Shown: positions 50,467-60,228, numbered from the stretch's first letter. The stretch: 64,000 nt of DNA from JAJDTQ01 sp965204235 (GCA_965204235.1 OZ241979.1:2232001-2296000), one strand, 5' to 3'. Program-made: numbers and translations. The notes: generated by a model not told the origin, from the sequence alone.

Positions 50467-52593
50467 CTACCGGCTCACCGGTATCTCTACTTCCCAGCCG
50501 CGGTGTCCTTCCCAGCGTCTTTCCCCGCGGGGGTGCCGGTATGGCCGCTGTCCCGTCCGGATACGGGAGATGGGATAATCGGGGAGCGGAAGGACAGCCA
50601 TGCACTTCCCCTCGAACAGCACGCCACTGCTTCGGAAGAGGATATAAAGCTTCTCGAAGCCGTACCGCCTGCGCCGTCCGGGCAGGTCCTTCGGGTCTTC
50701 CGGGACCACCTCCACGAAGACCCGGTATCCCACATCCTCCCGGACGCAGGGCTCCCTGACCTGGAACAGCGCGCGGTCACCGAGATAGACGTCGAAGTGG
50801 GAGCGCGCCGCAGGCTCTCCGGACACCACCTGTTGGCGCGTGGCCCGGTAGAACTCCACCAGATCGTCCATACCGTCCGAATCATACAGGAACACCCGTT
50901 CGTTCCCGGGTGTGAGCAGGGCGCCGCTCTCCACGCGGTCGCGGGTGATGATGAAGTCTGAGGAGCGGGCGGCGGCTTCCATGTCGGGGAAGTGTGGCAA
51001 CACGCTTCCGACGGGATAGTATTCCACGACCCTTTCCGTGTGGAGGGATTGCGCCAGGACGCTTCCGGCGAGATAGTATCTCCATACGTAGTGCGGATGT
51101 ACGACCTGCCAGGACCATTCCGGCTCGACGGATGCAAGGATCAGGACCACCTTTCCCCGCGTGGTTTCGCGGATCGTCTCGAATTCGACCAAGGCAGCCT
51201 GTTGGATCTCGGCCGCACGGGCGTCCGGGCGCCATCGTCGATCCATCTGGAAGGCGGAGACGATGAAAGCGAGCAGGACCGCAACCGCAAGGCCGACCAC
51301 CGGACGATGCCCCCAGCGCTTGTGAACGTACAGCAGGAGCAGCGAGTAGAACACCAGCGGGACGCCCACGTAGAACAGGGCCTCATGGTCGTGTCTGGGA
51401 TATGCAGTATTGTGGCGCATGGGCAGGGCCCAGAAGAACCCCGACAGGGCAAGGGTGGCCAGCAGCATTCGGTGGCGCCGGTCCAACAGCCGCCTCGCAA
51501 GGCAAACGACGGCTGTGGATGCGGCCATGACCATCAGCAACGCCAGGAGGTATAACGACAACTCCGGCCCCGAAAGGCCGGACGCCGAATAGGGAACCGG
51601 GGGAAACCACCCCCGCAACTCGGCCCCCCAGTCGGTCAGCACCGATGGAACGGACGCCACGCGGACACGATGGAACTGCTCTCGCAAGAAGCGCAGCCAC
51701 CACTCGAGGGAGGGGTCCTCCAGATCCTGTTCCAGTCCGGTCCGCCTGAGCATGGACTGGACCGACGGCAGTTCGGTCACCGCGGTCTCGCCTCCGAACG
51801 CGGCGTACTCGTTGGCGAAGTTGAAGCCCAGGACGGCCGCCCCGAACAACAGCGCGAACACCCCCAGCGCCATGTAGCGGCTGCGCAGCACCGCAGCCGC
51901 AGCCGAGCGCACACGCGGCCACGGCGCGGTCCCGTCCTTCCACGCCCCTATCGCCTCGGTCGCCAAGCCCAGGATGAGGAACGGCAGCAGGAAGGCATAC
52001 ACGCGCCACCCCAGCAACAGCGCAACGCAGGTCCTGGCCAGCAACTGCCGGAACCGACCCTCCTGGACGAACACCACCATGCCGTGGAACACCAGCATCA
52101 CCGCGAACAACTCCACGCTCTGCTCGACCGAAACCGCGTCGCCGTAGAACAGCATGTACCAGGAGGAGAACGCCGCGAGGGTGGCTGCCAGTGCGACCCA
52201 TCGGTGGGAGGTGATCCGGACGAGGGAGTGGAAGGCCAGGAGCGCAGCGGCGCTGAACAACAGCAACATGAGCATGCGGGCGGCCAGGATCTTGGCCGCC
52301 AGGTCGTTTCCGAAGGGAAGGATGGCCAGTTTGATCAGTGCGTATCCGCCGACGGGAAAGCGGCTGTACATCTCGTATGCGGGGGCGCCGCCCGATCCCT
52401 GGATCCGTCCCACGAACAACCGGAAATGGTGATGGAGCGACAGGTTCTCGGCGATGGCCAGGTTCCTCGAGGAATTATCGCTACGGACATCGTAGAAGTA
52501 TCCCCTGTCGGCGCTGCACAGGAACAACGTGGACAGGGCGAGCAGCAGCAGGGGGAGGCGTTCAGGCCGGAGAACCGGGTGGGGGAGCTTCAC
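50467..52593 (-). CDS. Polytopic membrane protein of unknown function, copy 2 of an inverted pair
   Basis: About 708 residues from the GTG at 52593 (MKLPHPVLRPERLPLLLLALS). The sequence matches copy 1 (44913-47066) throughout, including long identical stretches such as FANEYAAFGGETAVTELPS and NLAIAENLSLHHHFRLFVGR. It differs mainly in the first 15 residues, the loop after helix 1 (DRGYFYDVRSDNSS) and the extreme C-terminus. Indels just after the ATG used in copy 1 put that ATG out of frame here, so the start has changed; an ATG at 52698 is also in frame but would add an implausible arginine-rich extension. Function unknown. Confidence 0.72.
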   Translation of the reverse strand: MKLPHPVLRPERLPLLLLALSTLFLCSADRGYFYDVRSDNSSRNLAIAENLSLHHHFRLFVGRIQGSGGAPAYEMYSRFPVGGYALIKLAILPFGNDLAAKILAARMLMLLLFSAAALLAFHSLVRITSHRWVALAATLAAFSSWYMLFYGDAVSVEQSVELFAVMLVFHGMVVFVQEGRFRQLLARTCVALLLGWRVYAFLLPFLILGLATEAIGAWKDGTAPWPRVRSAAAAVLRSRYMALGVFALLFGAAVLGFNFANEYAAFGGETAVTELPSVQSMLRRTGLEQDLEDPSLEWWLRFLREQFHRVRVASVPSVLTDWGAELRGWFPPVPYSASGLSGPELSLYLLALLMVMAASTAVVCLARRLLDRRHRMLLATLALSGFFWALPMRHNTAYPRHDHEALFYVGVPLVFYSLLLLYVHKRWGHRPVVGLAVAVLLAFIVSAFQMDRRWRPDARAAEIQQAALVEFETIRETTRGKVVLILASVEPEWSWQVVHPHYVWRYYLAGSVLAQSLHTERVVEYYPVGSVLPHFPDMEAAARSSDFIITRDRVESGALLTPGNERVFLYDSDGMDDLVEFYRATRQQVVSGEPAARSHFDVYLGDRALFQVREPCVREDVGYRVFVEVVPEDPKDLPGRRRRYGFEKLYILFRSSGVLFEGKCMAVLPLPDYPISRIRTGQRPYRHPRGERRWEGHRGWEVEIPVSR

Positions 52594-53071
52594 GGGTGGT
52601 CTGTCTCCATTTTCCAGAGATCGACGTTTGCGGCATGGCCTGCCATTCCGTCCGTGCGGCTCCGTCTCCGTGCGCTTGGCCGGGCCCGGTTGACGCACTC
52701 AGCGGACTACCGTCATGCAGCGCAGGTGAAACAGGTGGAATACTTGGGCAGGTAGAATACTTAGAATACGCCGCCGGGGCGGTCAATCCAAATCGGCTCT
52801 TCCGGCTTGCAACACTACCCTGGCCCGCTCCCTCGCAGGCTCCAACGAGGCGCTTCCTCATTGGGCGGTGGATACGGTTTGCCCCGTTGACTTGCCCCGG
52901 TTCTGGTTATAGCTTCATGTGGAATGGTTGACCCGTCCCGGGCAGCCGCGGCGCCGAGCGCCGGCTTCCGGCCGGCCTCGTCCCGGAGTGGGTCGAGGGC
53001 TTGGCCAGAGCAGGACCTCGACCCCGGAAAGGTGACGAAGTCCTTGCGCCGACGGTCAGGGGGAGCGTGGC
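52594..53071. other. Intergenic region upstream of the efflux operon
   Basis: No gene is supported in these 478 bases. A weak promoter-like pair, TTGACT at 52887-52892 and TATAGC at 52908-52913 (15-base spacing), points to the efflux operon. Direct repeats of GTAGAATACTTAGAATAC type occur near 52737-52772. Nothing else is recognised. Confidence 0.35.
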
Positions 53072-54325
53072 ATGAAGATCCGTATCGCCGTGTCCATACT
53101 GCTCATCCTGTTGCTGAGCGCGGTCACCGCGGTGGGCGTCTGGGTCGTCAAGGACGTCGATGAGACGCCCCCGGTCCAACCCGAACCCGTGCCGGTGCCG
53201 GTGGAGGCGGCAGCCGTGGTCGCCGCGGATTTCGTGCACCGGATCGACGCCCTGGGCACCATCTCCGCGGTGCGGGAAGGTCCCGTCAGCGCGGAGATCA
53301 GCGGCCGGATCGCCCGCATCTACCCCAACAGCGACATCGGCAGCGTGGTCCGGGCGGGAGACCTGCTCGCGCAAGTCGATGCCAGGGACTTCGAGATCTC
53401 GGTGAGGAAGGCCGAGGCCCGGGTGGCGAGCGCCAAGGCCAAGGTGACCAAGGCCGCGGTGGACATCCAGAGGCAGCGCAAGCTGGTGCAGCTCAACCGG
53501 GAACAGTTGCGGTTGGCGCGCTCGGAACACCGGAGGCTCGCGCAACTCCTGGAGAAGGAGCTGGTTTCCAGCCAGGAGGCCGAGCGGCAGGAGTTGGCTT
53601 GGCGGCGGATCGAGGAAGAGCTGGAGTTCGCCCGCAGCGGACAGCGGGAGACGGAAGCCCTCCACGCCATCGCCAAGGCGGACCTGGAGCTGGCCCGGGT
53701 GCAACGGGAGCAGGCGCAGGAAACCTTGAAGGACACCGAGATCCGCGCCCCCTTCGCGGGCGTCATCACGCGCAAGAGCGTGACCCTGGGGGAGCGCATC
53801 ACGCCGGGACACGTGCTCTTTCGACTGGCCGACATCGAAACGGTGAAGCTCGAAGTGCGTATCCCTGCCGAGGACATCCATCGGCTCGACGCTCGCGTCG
53901 TGGCCAAGGTCCGGGTGCGCGGGCTGGGGGAGGAATTTGCCGGTCGGGTGACCAACATCGGTCCCCGGGCCGACCTGGAAACCCGCTCGTTCCCCGTCGA
54001 GATCTTCGTGGCGAACCCTCCCGGCCGCAAACTGCTTCCGGGGATGTTCGCAAGTGCCGCCATCCCCGTGGGGGAGTATCCCGACGCCGTCCTGATCCCG
54101 CGGGAGAGCGTCATCTTCGAGGACGGCGAGCCCACCGTCTTCGTGGCCGACCCTCGACGCAACCTGGCGGCGCGCCGCGGGGTGACCATCTCCCGGAGGT
54201 TCGGGCCGCGCTACATGATCGCGGCAGGGCTCCGGCCCGGGGAGCTCCTCGTGACCGCGGGACAGCGTCTGCTGGTGGACGGCGCCCGCATCCGCATCGT
54301 CACGCGCCGTAGATTGTCCACATGA
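53072..54325 (+). CDS. RND efflux periplasmic adaptor (membrane fusion protein)
   Basis: The 417-residue protein has an N-terminal anchor (IRIAVSILLILLLSAVTAVGVWVV) and a lipoyl-type half-motif (AEISGRIARIYPNSDIGSVVRAGDLLAQVDARDFE). A coiled-coil hairpin lies at about residues 115-215, followed by the second lipoyl half (TEIRAPFAGVITRKSVTLGERITPGHVLFRLADI), a beta-barrel domain and the membrane-proximal domain. It should bridge the RND pump and an outer-membrane channel; no channel gene is present. The stop overlaps the start of the pump gene (ATGA). Confidence 0.92.
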   Translation: MKIRIAVSILLILLLSAVTAVGVWVVKDVDETPPVQPEPVPVPVEAAAVVAADFVHRIDALGTISAVREGPVSAEISGRIARIYPNSDIGSVVRAGDLLAQVDARDFEISVRKAEARVASAKAKVTKAAVDIQRQRKLVQLNREQLRLARSEHRRLAQLLEKELVSSQEAERQELAWRRIEEELEFARSGQRETEALHAIAKADLELARVQREQAQETLKDTEIRAPFAGVITRKSVTLGERITPGHVLFRLADIETVKLEVRIPAEDIHRLDARVVAKVRVRGLGEEFAGRVTNIGPRADLETRSFPVEIFVANPPGRKLLPGMFASAAIPVGEYPDAVLIPRESVIFEDGEPTVFVADPRRNLAARRGVTISRRFGPRYMIAAGLRPGELLVTAGQRLLVDGARIRIVTRRRLST

Positions 54326-57300
54326 AGAAGCTGGTCGAGTTCTCCATCGAGAACCCCGTCGTGGTGAACCTGCTGGTGCTGCTGCTCGTGGTCTCCGGCT
54401 TGGTCTGCTACTTCCGCCTCCACCGGGAACTGTTTCCCGATTTCTCCCGGCGGGCGGTACAGATCGCGACGACCTACCCGGGCGCCTCGCCGGAGGAAGT
54501 GGAGGAGCTGGTCACCGCCAGGATCGAGGAGCAGGTCCACGGCGTGGACGGCGTCTCCGAGATGCTTTCCACTTCCCGCGAGGGCCAGTCCGAGATCCGC
54601 CTCCGCATGGGGTCCGGCGCCGACATGAGCCGGGCCCTGAGCGACGTGCGCGCGGCCCTCGACCGGGTCGCCGGCCTGCCCGGCGAAGCCGAGGATCCCT
54701 ATGTGACCGAGGTCCTCTCCACCTTCCCGGTGATCACCGTCTCGCTGGGCGGCGACATACCGGAGCACGAGCTGCGGGAGATCGCCAAGGACCTGCGGGA
54801 CCGGCTCCGGCGCATCGACGAGGTGGCGACCGTACACGTCTTGGGGATCCGCCAGGAGCAGATCCTGGTGGAGATCGACCCGGAAAGGCTCGACCAGTAC
54901 CGGCTGAGTCTCGACGACGTGCGCGCGGCCATCGACAACCGGAACCGGAACGTGCCCGGGGGCGCGCTCAAGACCGCCCGGGGCGAGATCCTGGTGCGGA
55001 CCCTGGGGGCGGCCCGGGGCGTTGCCGACGTGGAGCGCATGATCCTCCGTTCCACCGATACCGGACACGCCCTGACCGTGGGCGACGTCGCCGACGTGCG
55101 CGAGTCCTTCGAGGACGCCACGGTCCTGGGCCGCTTCGCCGGCAAGCCCTCCGTCAACCTCGTGGTCATCAAGGAGCGGGACGGCGACGTCATCAGCGTG
55201 GCCCGGCGGGTCCGGGAGGCGGTGGCGGAAGTCCGCAAGACCCTGCCGGAGACCGTCGTCGTCGGCCTGTTCAACGACTTCTCGGTGTTCATCCGAAACC
55301 GGCTGAACACCCTCGCCCAGAGCGGACTCATCGGCCTCACCATCATGCTCGCGACGCTCTGCATCTTCGTCCGGGGCAGGATCGCCCTGCTCACTTCCCT
55401 GGGCATCCCGTTCTCCATGCTGGGCTGCCTGGTCTTCATGTCCTTTTCCGGGATCAGCCTGAACATGATCTCCGTCTTCAGCCTCATCCTGGTGCTGGGC
55501 CTGCTCGTGGACGACGCGGTGATCGTCACCGAGAACGTCTATCGCTACGTCCAGGCGGGCATGGACGCCAAGAGCGCCGCGGTCCGGGGCACCTGCGAGG
55601 TGGCCTGGCCGGTGGTCACCACCGTGCTCACCACCATCGCCGCCTTCGCGCCGTTCCTGCTGCTGCCGGGAACCATGGGGGTCTTCCTGAACCCCCTTCC
55701 CATCGTGGTGTCCTTCGCCCTGCTCCTCTCGCTCCTGGAGGTGCTGTTCATCCTGCCTTCGCACCTCTCCGAAGTCATCACCCCCGCGTATGCGCAGAGG
55801 GTGCGGAGCGGCGAGACCGCGTGGCTCGCCCGGTTGCGCCGCGCCTACGAAGGGACCCTCCGGGTCTCGGTCCGCTGGCGTTACGTGGCGGTGACGGTGA
55901 TCCTGGCGGCGAGCGTGCTGCTGGCGGCCGCCGCCCATTACCGGCTGCCCTTCGTGCTCTTCCGCGAGTTCGAGTCGGCCCAGTTCTTCGTCAATTTCGA
56001 GACCTCCGCCAACGCGAAACTGGAGGACACGGCCGCGGTGGCGATGCAGGCCGAGGACGTCGTGCTCGCCCTCCCACCGGGAGAGGTCAAGTCCCTGACC
56101 ACCACCGTCGGCGCGGTCTTCCTGGACGTGGACCGGAGCGTGCGAGGCCCCAACGTCGCCCAGCTCACGCTGGAGCTCGAAGAAGGCCGCAGCCGCACGT
56201 CCGCGGAGATCGTCCGCGGCTTGCGCGCGGAGATGGAGCGGATACCGGGCATCACCAAGCTCCAGTTCCTGAACCTCCAGGCGGGACCGGGCGGACCGGA
56301 CATCGAAGCCCGGGTCACCGGCGACGACCTTGCGCAGTTGCGGCGGCTGGCGAACGAGGTAAAGGCGTTCCTGGCCACACTGCCCGGAGTTCGGGACATC
56401 CGCGACGACCTCATCGCGGGCAAGGAGGAGCTCCGCATCAGCCTCAAGCCGGAAAGCCACACCCTGGGTCTCGACTTGAGGACCATCGCGCGCCAAGTCC
56501 AGCAGGGGTTCCAGGGGGTGGAGGCTTCGAGCATCCAGCGGGGAGACGAGGACGTGCCCATCGTCGTCCGGTTTCCCGGGGAGAAGCGCAACGACGTCGA
56601 TACCGTGTCGCGGATGAAGCTCACGCTGCCTTCCGGCGAGCGCGTCTTCCTGCGCGACGTGGCGGACATCCGCACCGGCGTCGGCGCGAGCCAGATCAAC
56701 CGCGACGACCGCAAGAGGGCCCTGAGCATCTTCGCCGAAGTGGAGCCCGGGAAGACCACCGTGGTGGAGGCGACCAACGCCCTGCAGCAGCGGTTCGGCA
56801 ACATCGGCGACCGGTATCCCGGCCAGCGGGTCGTCGTCAAGGGCGAACGGCAGGAGATGGAGGAGTCCCTGGCCGCCTTGCCGCAGATTTCGCTGATCGC
56901 CCTGTTCGTGATCTACTTCCTGCTGGGCTCCCTGTTCCGGTCCTTCATACAACCCTTCATCGTGATGGCCGCCATCCCGTTCGCCCTGGACGGCGTGGTC
57001 ATCGGCCATTTCCTCATGGGCGAGAACATGAGCTTCCTTTCCGTCATGGGCTTCATCACCCTGGCCGGAGTCGTGGTCAACGACTCCCTCATCGTCGTGG
57101 ACTTCATCAACCGGAGCCGCAAGCAGGGCATGTCCCGGTACGAGTCCATCATCGAGGCCGGGGTCCTGCGTCTGAGGCCGGTCCTGCTTACCACCATCAC
57201 CACCGTGGGCGGCCTGGTCCCGCTGGCGTTCTTCTCCACGGGCCAGGCGAAGTTCCTCTCGCCCATGGCCATCTCCGTGGTCTGGGGGCTGTCCTTCGCG

Positions 57301-57426
57301 ACCATCCTCACGCTGATCCTCACCCCCTGCCTGTACGCCATACTGGACGACCTCAAGGGGCTTGCGAGAAGGGTGCTTGGCTTCGGGGCAACGGCGCCGG
57401 GAGGAGTCGCGCCGGGGCATCCATGA
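54322..57426 (+). CDS. RND efflux pump, AcrB/MexB-like inner-membrane transporter
   Basis: The 1034-residue protein has helix 1 (NPVVVNLLVLLLVVSGLVCYFRL) and two large periplasmic domains beginning TYPGASPEEVEELVTARIEEQVHGVDGV. The proton-relay aspartate pair is in FSLILVLGLLVDDAVIVTENVYR, and the second half has the matching FITLAGVVVNDSLIVVDFINRSR. Full length for the family. The divergent sequence places it among hydrophobe/amphiphile-type pumps of unknown substrate (not the heavy-metal class). proS begins 56 bases downstream. Confidence 0.93.
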   Translation: MKKLVEFSIENPVVVNLLVLLLVVSGLVCYFRLHRELFPDFSRRAVQIATTYPGASPEEVEELVTARIEEQVHGVDGVSEMLSTSREGQSEIRLRMGSGADMSRALSDVRAALDRVAGLPGEAEDPYVTEVLSTFPVITVSLGGDIPEHELREIAKDLRDRLRRIDEVATVHVLGIRQEQILVEIDPERLDQYRLSLDDVRAAIDNRNRNVPGGALKTARGEILVRTLGAARGVADVERMILRSTDTGHALTVGDVADVRESFEDATVLGRFAGKPSVNLVVIKERDGDVISVARRVREAVAEVRKTLPETVVVGLFNDFSVFIRNRLNTLAQSGLIGLTIMLATLCIFVRGRIALLTSLGIPFSMLGCLVFMSFSGISLNMISVFSLILVLGLLVDDAVIVTENVYRYVQAGMDAKSAAVRGTCEVAWPVVTTVLTTIAAFAPFLLLPGTMGVFLNPLPIVVSFALLLSLLEVLFILPSHLSEVITPAYAQRVRSGETAWLARLRRAYEGTLRVSVRWRYVAVTVILAASVLLAAAAHYRLPFVLFREFESAQFFVNFETSANAKLEDTAAVAMQAEDVVLALPPGEVKSLTTTVGAVFLDVDRSVRGPNVAQLTLELEEGRSRTSAEIVRGLRAEMERIPGITKLQFLNLQAGPGGPDIEARVTGDDLAQLRRLANEVKAFLATLPGVRDIRDDLIAGKEELRISLKPESHTLGLDLRTIARQVQQGFQGVEASSIQRGDEDVPIVVRFPGEKRNDVDTVSRMKLTLPSGERVFLRDVADIRTGVGASQINRDDRKRALSIFAEVEPGKTTVVEATNALQQRFGNIGDRYPGQRVVVKGERQEMEESLAALPQISLIALFVIYFLLGSLFRSFIQPFIVMAAIPFALDGVVIGHFLMGENMSFLSVMGFITLAGVVVNDSLIVVDFINRSRKQGMSRYESIIEAGVLRLRPVLLTTITTVGGLVPLAFFSTGQAKFLSPMAISVVWGLSFATILTLILTPCLYAILDDLKGLARRVLGFGATAPGGVAPGHP

Positions 57427-57481
57427 TCGACGGGCGTCCGGCCTCGCGAGCAGCCCGGAAGTCCGCGCGGAGAATGACCGC

Positions 57482-59218
57482 ATGCGTTGGCGAACCACGT
57501 TCATACCCACCCTCAAGGAAGTGCCGTCGGACGCGGAGGTGGCGAGCCATCGTCTGCTGGTCCGCGCCGGCATGATCCGGCAGGTCAGCCGCGGCGTGTA
57601 CGACTTCCTGCCGTTGGCGCTCCGCACCCTGCGGAAGATCGAGGCCATCGTGCGGGAGGAAATGGACCGGGCGGGAGCGCAGGAGTTGCTGATGCCGGTC
57701 ACGTCGCCGGCCGAGCTGTGGCGGGACAGCGGCCGCTGGGACGTGTACGGCAAGGAGCTGCTCCGTTTCCGGGACCGCCACGACCGGGACTTCTGCCTCG
57801 CTCCCACCCACGAGGAGGTGGTCACCGACCTGGTGCGGCGCGAGGTCCGCTCCTACCGGGAGCTCCCCATGAACCTCTACCAGATCCAGACCAAGTTCCG
57901 CGACGAGGTGCGCCCGCGCTTCGGCCTGATGCGGGGGCGCGAGTTCATCATGAAGGACGCCTACAGCTTCCACCTGGACAAGGCCGACTGCGAACGCGAG
58001 TACCAGAACATGTACGACGCCTACCGGCGGGTCTTCACCCGCTGCGGCCTCCGCTTCCGGGCGGTGGAAGCCGACTCCGGGGCCATCGGCGGCAGCCTGT
58101 CGCACGAGTTCCAGGTGCTGGCCGAGTCCGGGGAGGACGCGCTCGCCGCGTGCAACGCCTGTGACTACGCGGCCAACGCGCAGAAGGCGGAGTCGCGCGG
58201 GCCCGCGGCCGGGAACGGGAACGACGGCGGCGGAGCGGACCACGCGCCCGTCGAGGTCGTGGCCACCCCGGGCCTCAAGACCGTCCCGGAGGTCGCGGAG
58301 TTCCTCGGGCTTCCGCCGGATCGGTTCATCAAGACCATGATCTATCGGAGGCCGTCGGGGCGGCCGCTGGCGGTCCTGGTGCGCGGCGACCACGAGGTCA
58401 ACGAGACCAAGCTGGCGAACCTCCTGGACGCCATCGAGGTGGAGTTGGCGGACGAGGACGAGGCGCAAGAGGCGGCGGGCGCGCCGGCCGGCTTCCTGGG
58501 GCCCATGGGCCTGCCCCTGGAGGTGTGGGCGGACCACGCCGTCCGGGGCATGTCGGACGCGGTCACCGGCGCCAACCGGCGCGACGCCCACGCCGTTCAC
58601 GTGAACCAGCCCCGGGACTTCACCCCCGACCGCTTTGCCGACCTGCGCCTGGTCAAGGCCGGGGACCCGTGTCCGCGTTGCGAGGACGGCGTCATGGAGG
58701 AGCACCGCGGCATCGAGGTGGGGCACGTGTTCTACCTGGGGCGCAAGTACAGCGAAGCCATGGGCGCCACCGTGCTCGACTCCCAGGGCCGCGAGCAGGT
58801 CATGGAGATGGGCTGTTACGGCATCGGGGTCACGCGGCTCATGGCGGCCGCCATCGAGCAGAACCACGACGCCAACGGCATCGTCTGGCCCCGGTCCATC
58901 GCGCCGTTTCCGGTGTTGCTGCTGCCCCTGGGCTACGGGGAGGGCGCCGTCCGGGAGGTCGCCGAGCGCATCTACGACGGCCTGCGCGAGGCCGGCTGCG
59001 AGGCGCTGCTGGACGACCGCGACGAACGGCCGGGGGTCAAGTTCAAGGACGCCGACCTGGTGGGCATCCCGCTGCGGGTGACCGTCGGCGCCAAGGGGTT
59101 GGCCCGGGGTTGCGTGGAGCTGCGGCGGCGCAGCGACGGGACCACCGTCGAGGTCCCGGTGGAGGAGGCGGTGGAGCGCATCGCCGCAACCATCGGGGAA
59201 CCGGAGGCCGCGGCGTGA
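57482..59218 (+). CDS. proS: Prolyl-tRNA synthetase
   Basis: The 578-residue class II enzyme is of the bacterial type with an inserted editing domain. Segments in order are AGMIRQVSRGVYDFLPLALRTLRKIEAIVREEMDRAGAQELLMP, LAPTHEEVVTDLVRREVRSYRELP, motif 2 TKFRDEVRPRFGLMRGREFIMKDAYSF, the INS editing domain from about residue 225 to 385 (FIKTMIYRRPSGRPLAVLVRGDHEVNETKL), motif 3 MGCYGIGVTRLMAAAIEQNHD, and the C-terminal anticodon-binding domain with DERPGVKFKDADLVGIPLRVTVG. ATG 57482 (MRWRTTFIPTLKEVPSDAEVASH) is the family start. Confidence 0.97.
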   Translation: MRWRTTFIPTLKEVPSDAEVASHRLLVRAGMIRQVSRGVYDFLPLALRTLRKIEAIVREEMDRAGAQELLMPVTSPAELWRDSGRWDVYGKELLRFRDRHDRDFCLAPTHEEVVTDLVRREVRSYRELPMNLYQIQTKFRDEVRPRFGLMRGREFIMKDAYSFHLDKADCEREYQNMYDAYRRVFTRCGLRFRAVEADSGAIGGSLSHEFQVLAESGEDALAACNACDYAANAQKAESRGPAAGNGNDGGGADHAPVEVVATPGLKTVPEVAEFLGLPPDRFIKTMIYRRPSGRPLAVLVRGDHEVNETKLANLLDAIEVELADEDEAQEAAGAPAGFLGPMGLPLEVWADHAVRGMSDAVTGANRRDAHAVHVNQPRDFTPDRFADLRLVKAGDPCPRCEDGVMEEHRGIEVGHVFYLGRKYSEAMGATVLDSQGREQVMEMGCYGIGVTRLMAAAIEQNHDANGIVWPRSIAPFPVLLLPLGYGEGAVREVAERIYDGLREAGCEALLDDRDERPGVKFKDADLVGIPLRVTVGAKGLARGCVELRRRSDGTTVEVPVEEAVERIAATIGEPEAAA

Positions 59219-59248
59219 CTGCGGCGTGCTTTTCCGTAATTTTTCCGC

Positions 59249-59277
59249 TTGACATGCGGATCTCAACCCGATACCTT
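59249..59277 (+). promoter_or_regulatory. Candidate promoter upstream of pyrF
   Basis: A perfect TTGACA at 59249-59254 is followed by a weak -10 (TACCTT at 59272-59277, 17-base spacing), about 50 bases before the pyrF ATG. A more AT-rich TAAAAT at 59281 is at poor spacing. Confidence 0.4.
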
Positions 59278-59328
59278 GCGTAAAATCCCTCTTGGCCTTT
59301 TTGCAACCGTTATCCGGGGGTTCTCTCT

Positions 59329-60153
59329 ATGCAAGGAAGCCGTCGTCTCCCGCACCTCACGGGGCAAGATCGTCTTATTGTAGCCCTTGACGTGCCAACG
59401 CACGACGAAGCGTTCCGATTGGTCGATCACCTGCCCAACGTCTCCTTTTTCAAGGTTGGCCTCCAGCTTTTCCTGTCCGGCGATCTCCTCGGTTTCCTGG
59501 ACAAGCTCCAGCAGCGCCGCAACAGCGGCGTGTTCGTGGACCTGAAGTTGTCCGGGGACATCGGGAACACGATTACCGAACTCGTGAAGGCTTGCATGGA
59601 CCTCAACGTCAAGTTCATCACACTGGTCAAATCGGATCCCGAGTCGATCACCATCAGGACTCTCCAAGCAGCCCGGGCTGCCCGCGGCAACGGCAGCCAT
59701 CCGCGCTTGCTCATGGTGCCGTTGTTGTCGAGCCTCAACGCCGACGATTTGCGCGATCTGGGCATCCAGGACGACCCGGATGCGTTCATCATACGGAACG
59801 GCGGGAAACTGCTGGATCACGGATGTGACGGGCTCATCGTCTCCGGAAAGGCAATCGAGAGTTGCCGGGAAAAGTTTCCCGATATCGACATCGTGAGTCC
59901 CGGTATAAGGCCGGCGGGAGCCGGCGCAGACGACCACAAGAGGCACACGACGCCGCGGGAGGCCATCCGTCTCGGTGCGGATTATCTCGTGGTAGGTCGT
60001 CCCGTTACGAAATCCTCCGACCCCAAGGACGCTGCACGACGGATCATCGACGAGATGGACCAAGCCCTGGAAGACCGGGGAACCGAAAGCGGTTCCCTCC
60101 AGGGGCGTCCACATGGGCCGAGCGCTCATCCTGCCGCGCCGACCTCGACATGA
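59329..60153 (+). CDS. pyrF: Orotidine 5'-phosphate decarboxylase, divergent
   Basis: The 274-residue TIM-barrel protein has RLIVALDVPTHDEAFRLVDHLPNVSFFKVGLQLF, then FVDLKLSGDIGNTITELVK, MVPLLSSLN, IVSPGIRPAGAGADDHKRHTTPREAIRLGADYLVVGRPV: the ordered landmarks of OMP decarboxylase. The catalytic motif, usually D-x-K-x-x-D (as in DLKFHDIPNT), appears here as DLKLSGD, one residue longer. The protein also has extra sequence around LQQRRNSG and a 20-residue C-terminal tail. It should make UMP in pyrimidine synthesis; the altered motif leaves some doubt. No other pyr gene is near. Confidence 0.82.
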   Translation: MQGSRRLPHLTGQDRLIVALDVPTHDEAFRLVDHLPNVSFFKVGLQLFLSGDLLGFLDKLQQRRNSGVFVDLKLSGDIGNTITELVKACMDLNVKFITLVKSDPESITIRTLQAARAARGNGSHPRLLMVPLLSSLNADDLRDLGIQDDPDAFIIRNGGKLLDHGCDGLIVSGKAIESCREKFPDIDIVSPGIRPAGAGADDHKRHTTPREAIRLGADYLVVGRPVTKSSDPKDAARRIIDEMDQALEDRGTESGSLQGRPHGPSAHPAAPTST

Positions 60154-60160
60154 GTGTCCG

Positions 60161-60186
60161 AAAGCCGGAGTTTGCCCTCCGGCTTT
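60161..60186 (+). terminator. Intrinsic-type terminator after pyrF
   Basis: AAAGCCGGAG and CTCCGGCTTT form a perfect 10-bp stem with a 6-base loop, followed by CGTTATT. It starts 8 bases after the pyrF stop and separates pyrF from the ribB gene. Confidence 0.75.
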
Positions 60187-60228
60187 CGTTATTCTCGTGT
60201 CAGATCCCGTTTGCCCACTTAGGCCTCC

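Noticed and set aside
54211..57825. 1204-codon minus-strand frame across the RND pump
   Set aside because: Antisense to a pump with full AcrB-type motifs; no recognisable domain in the translation.
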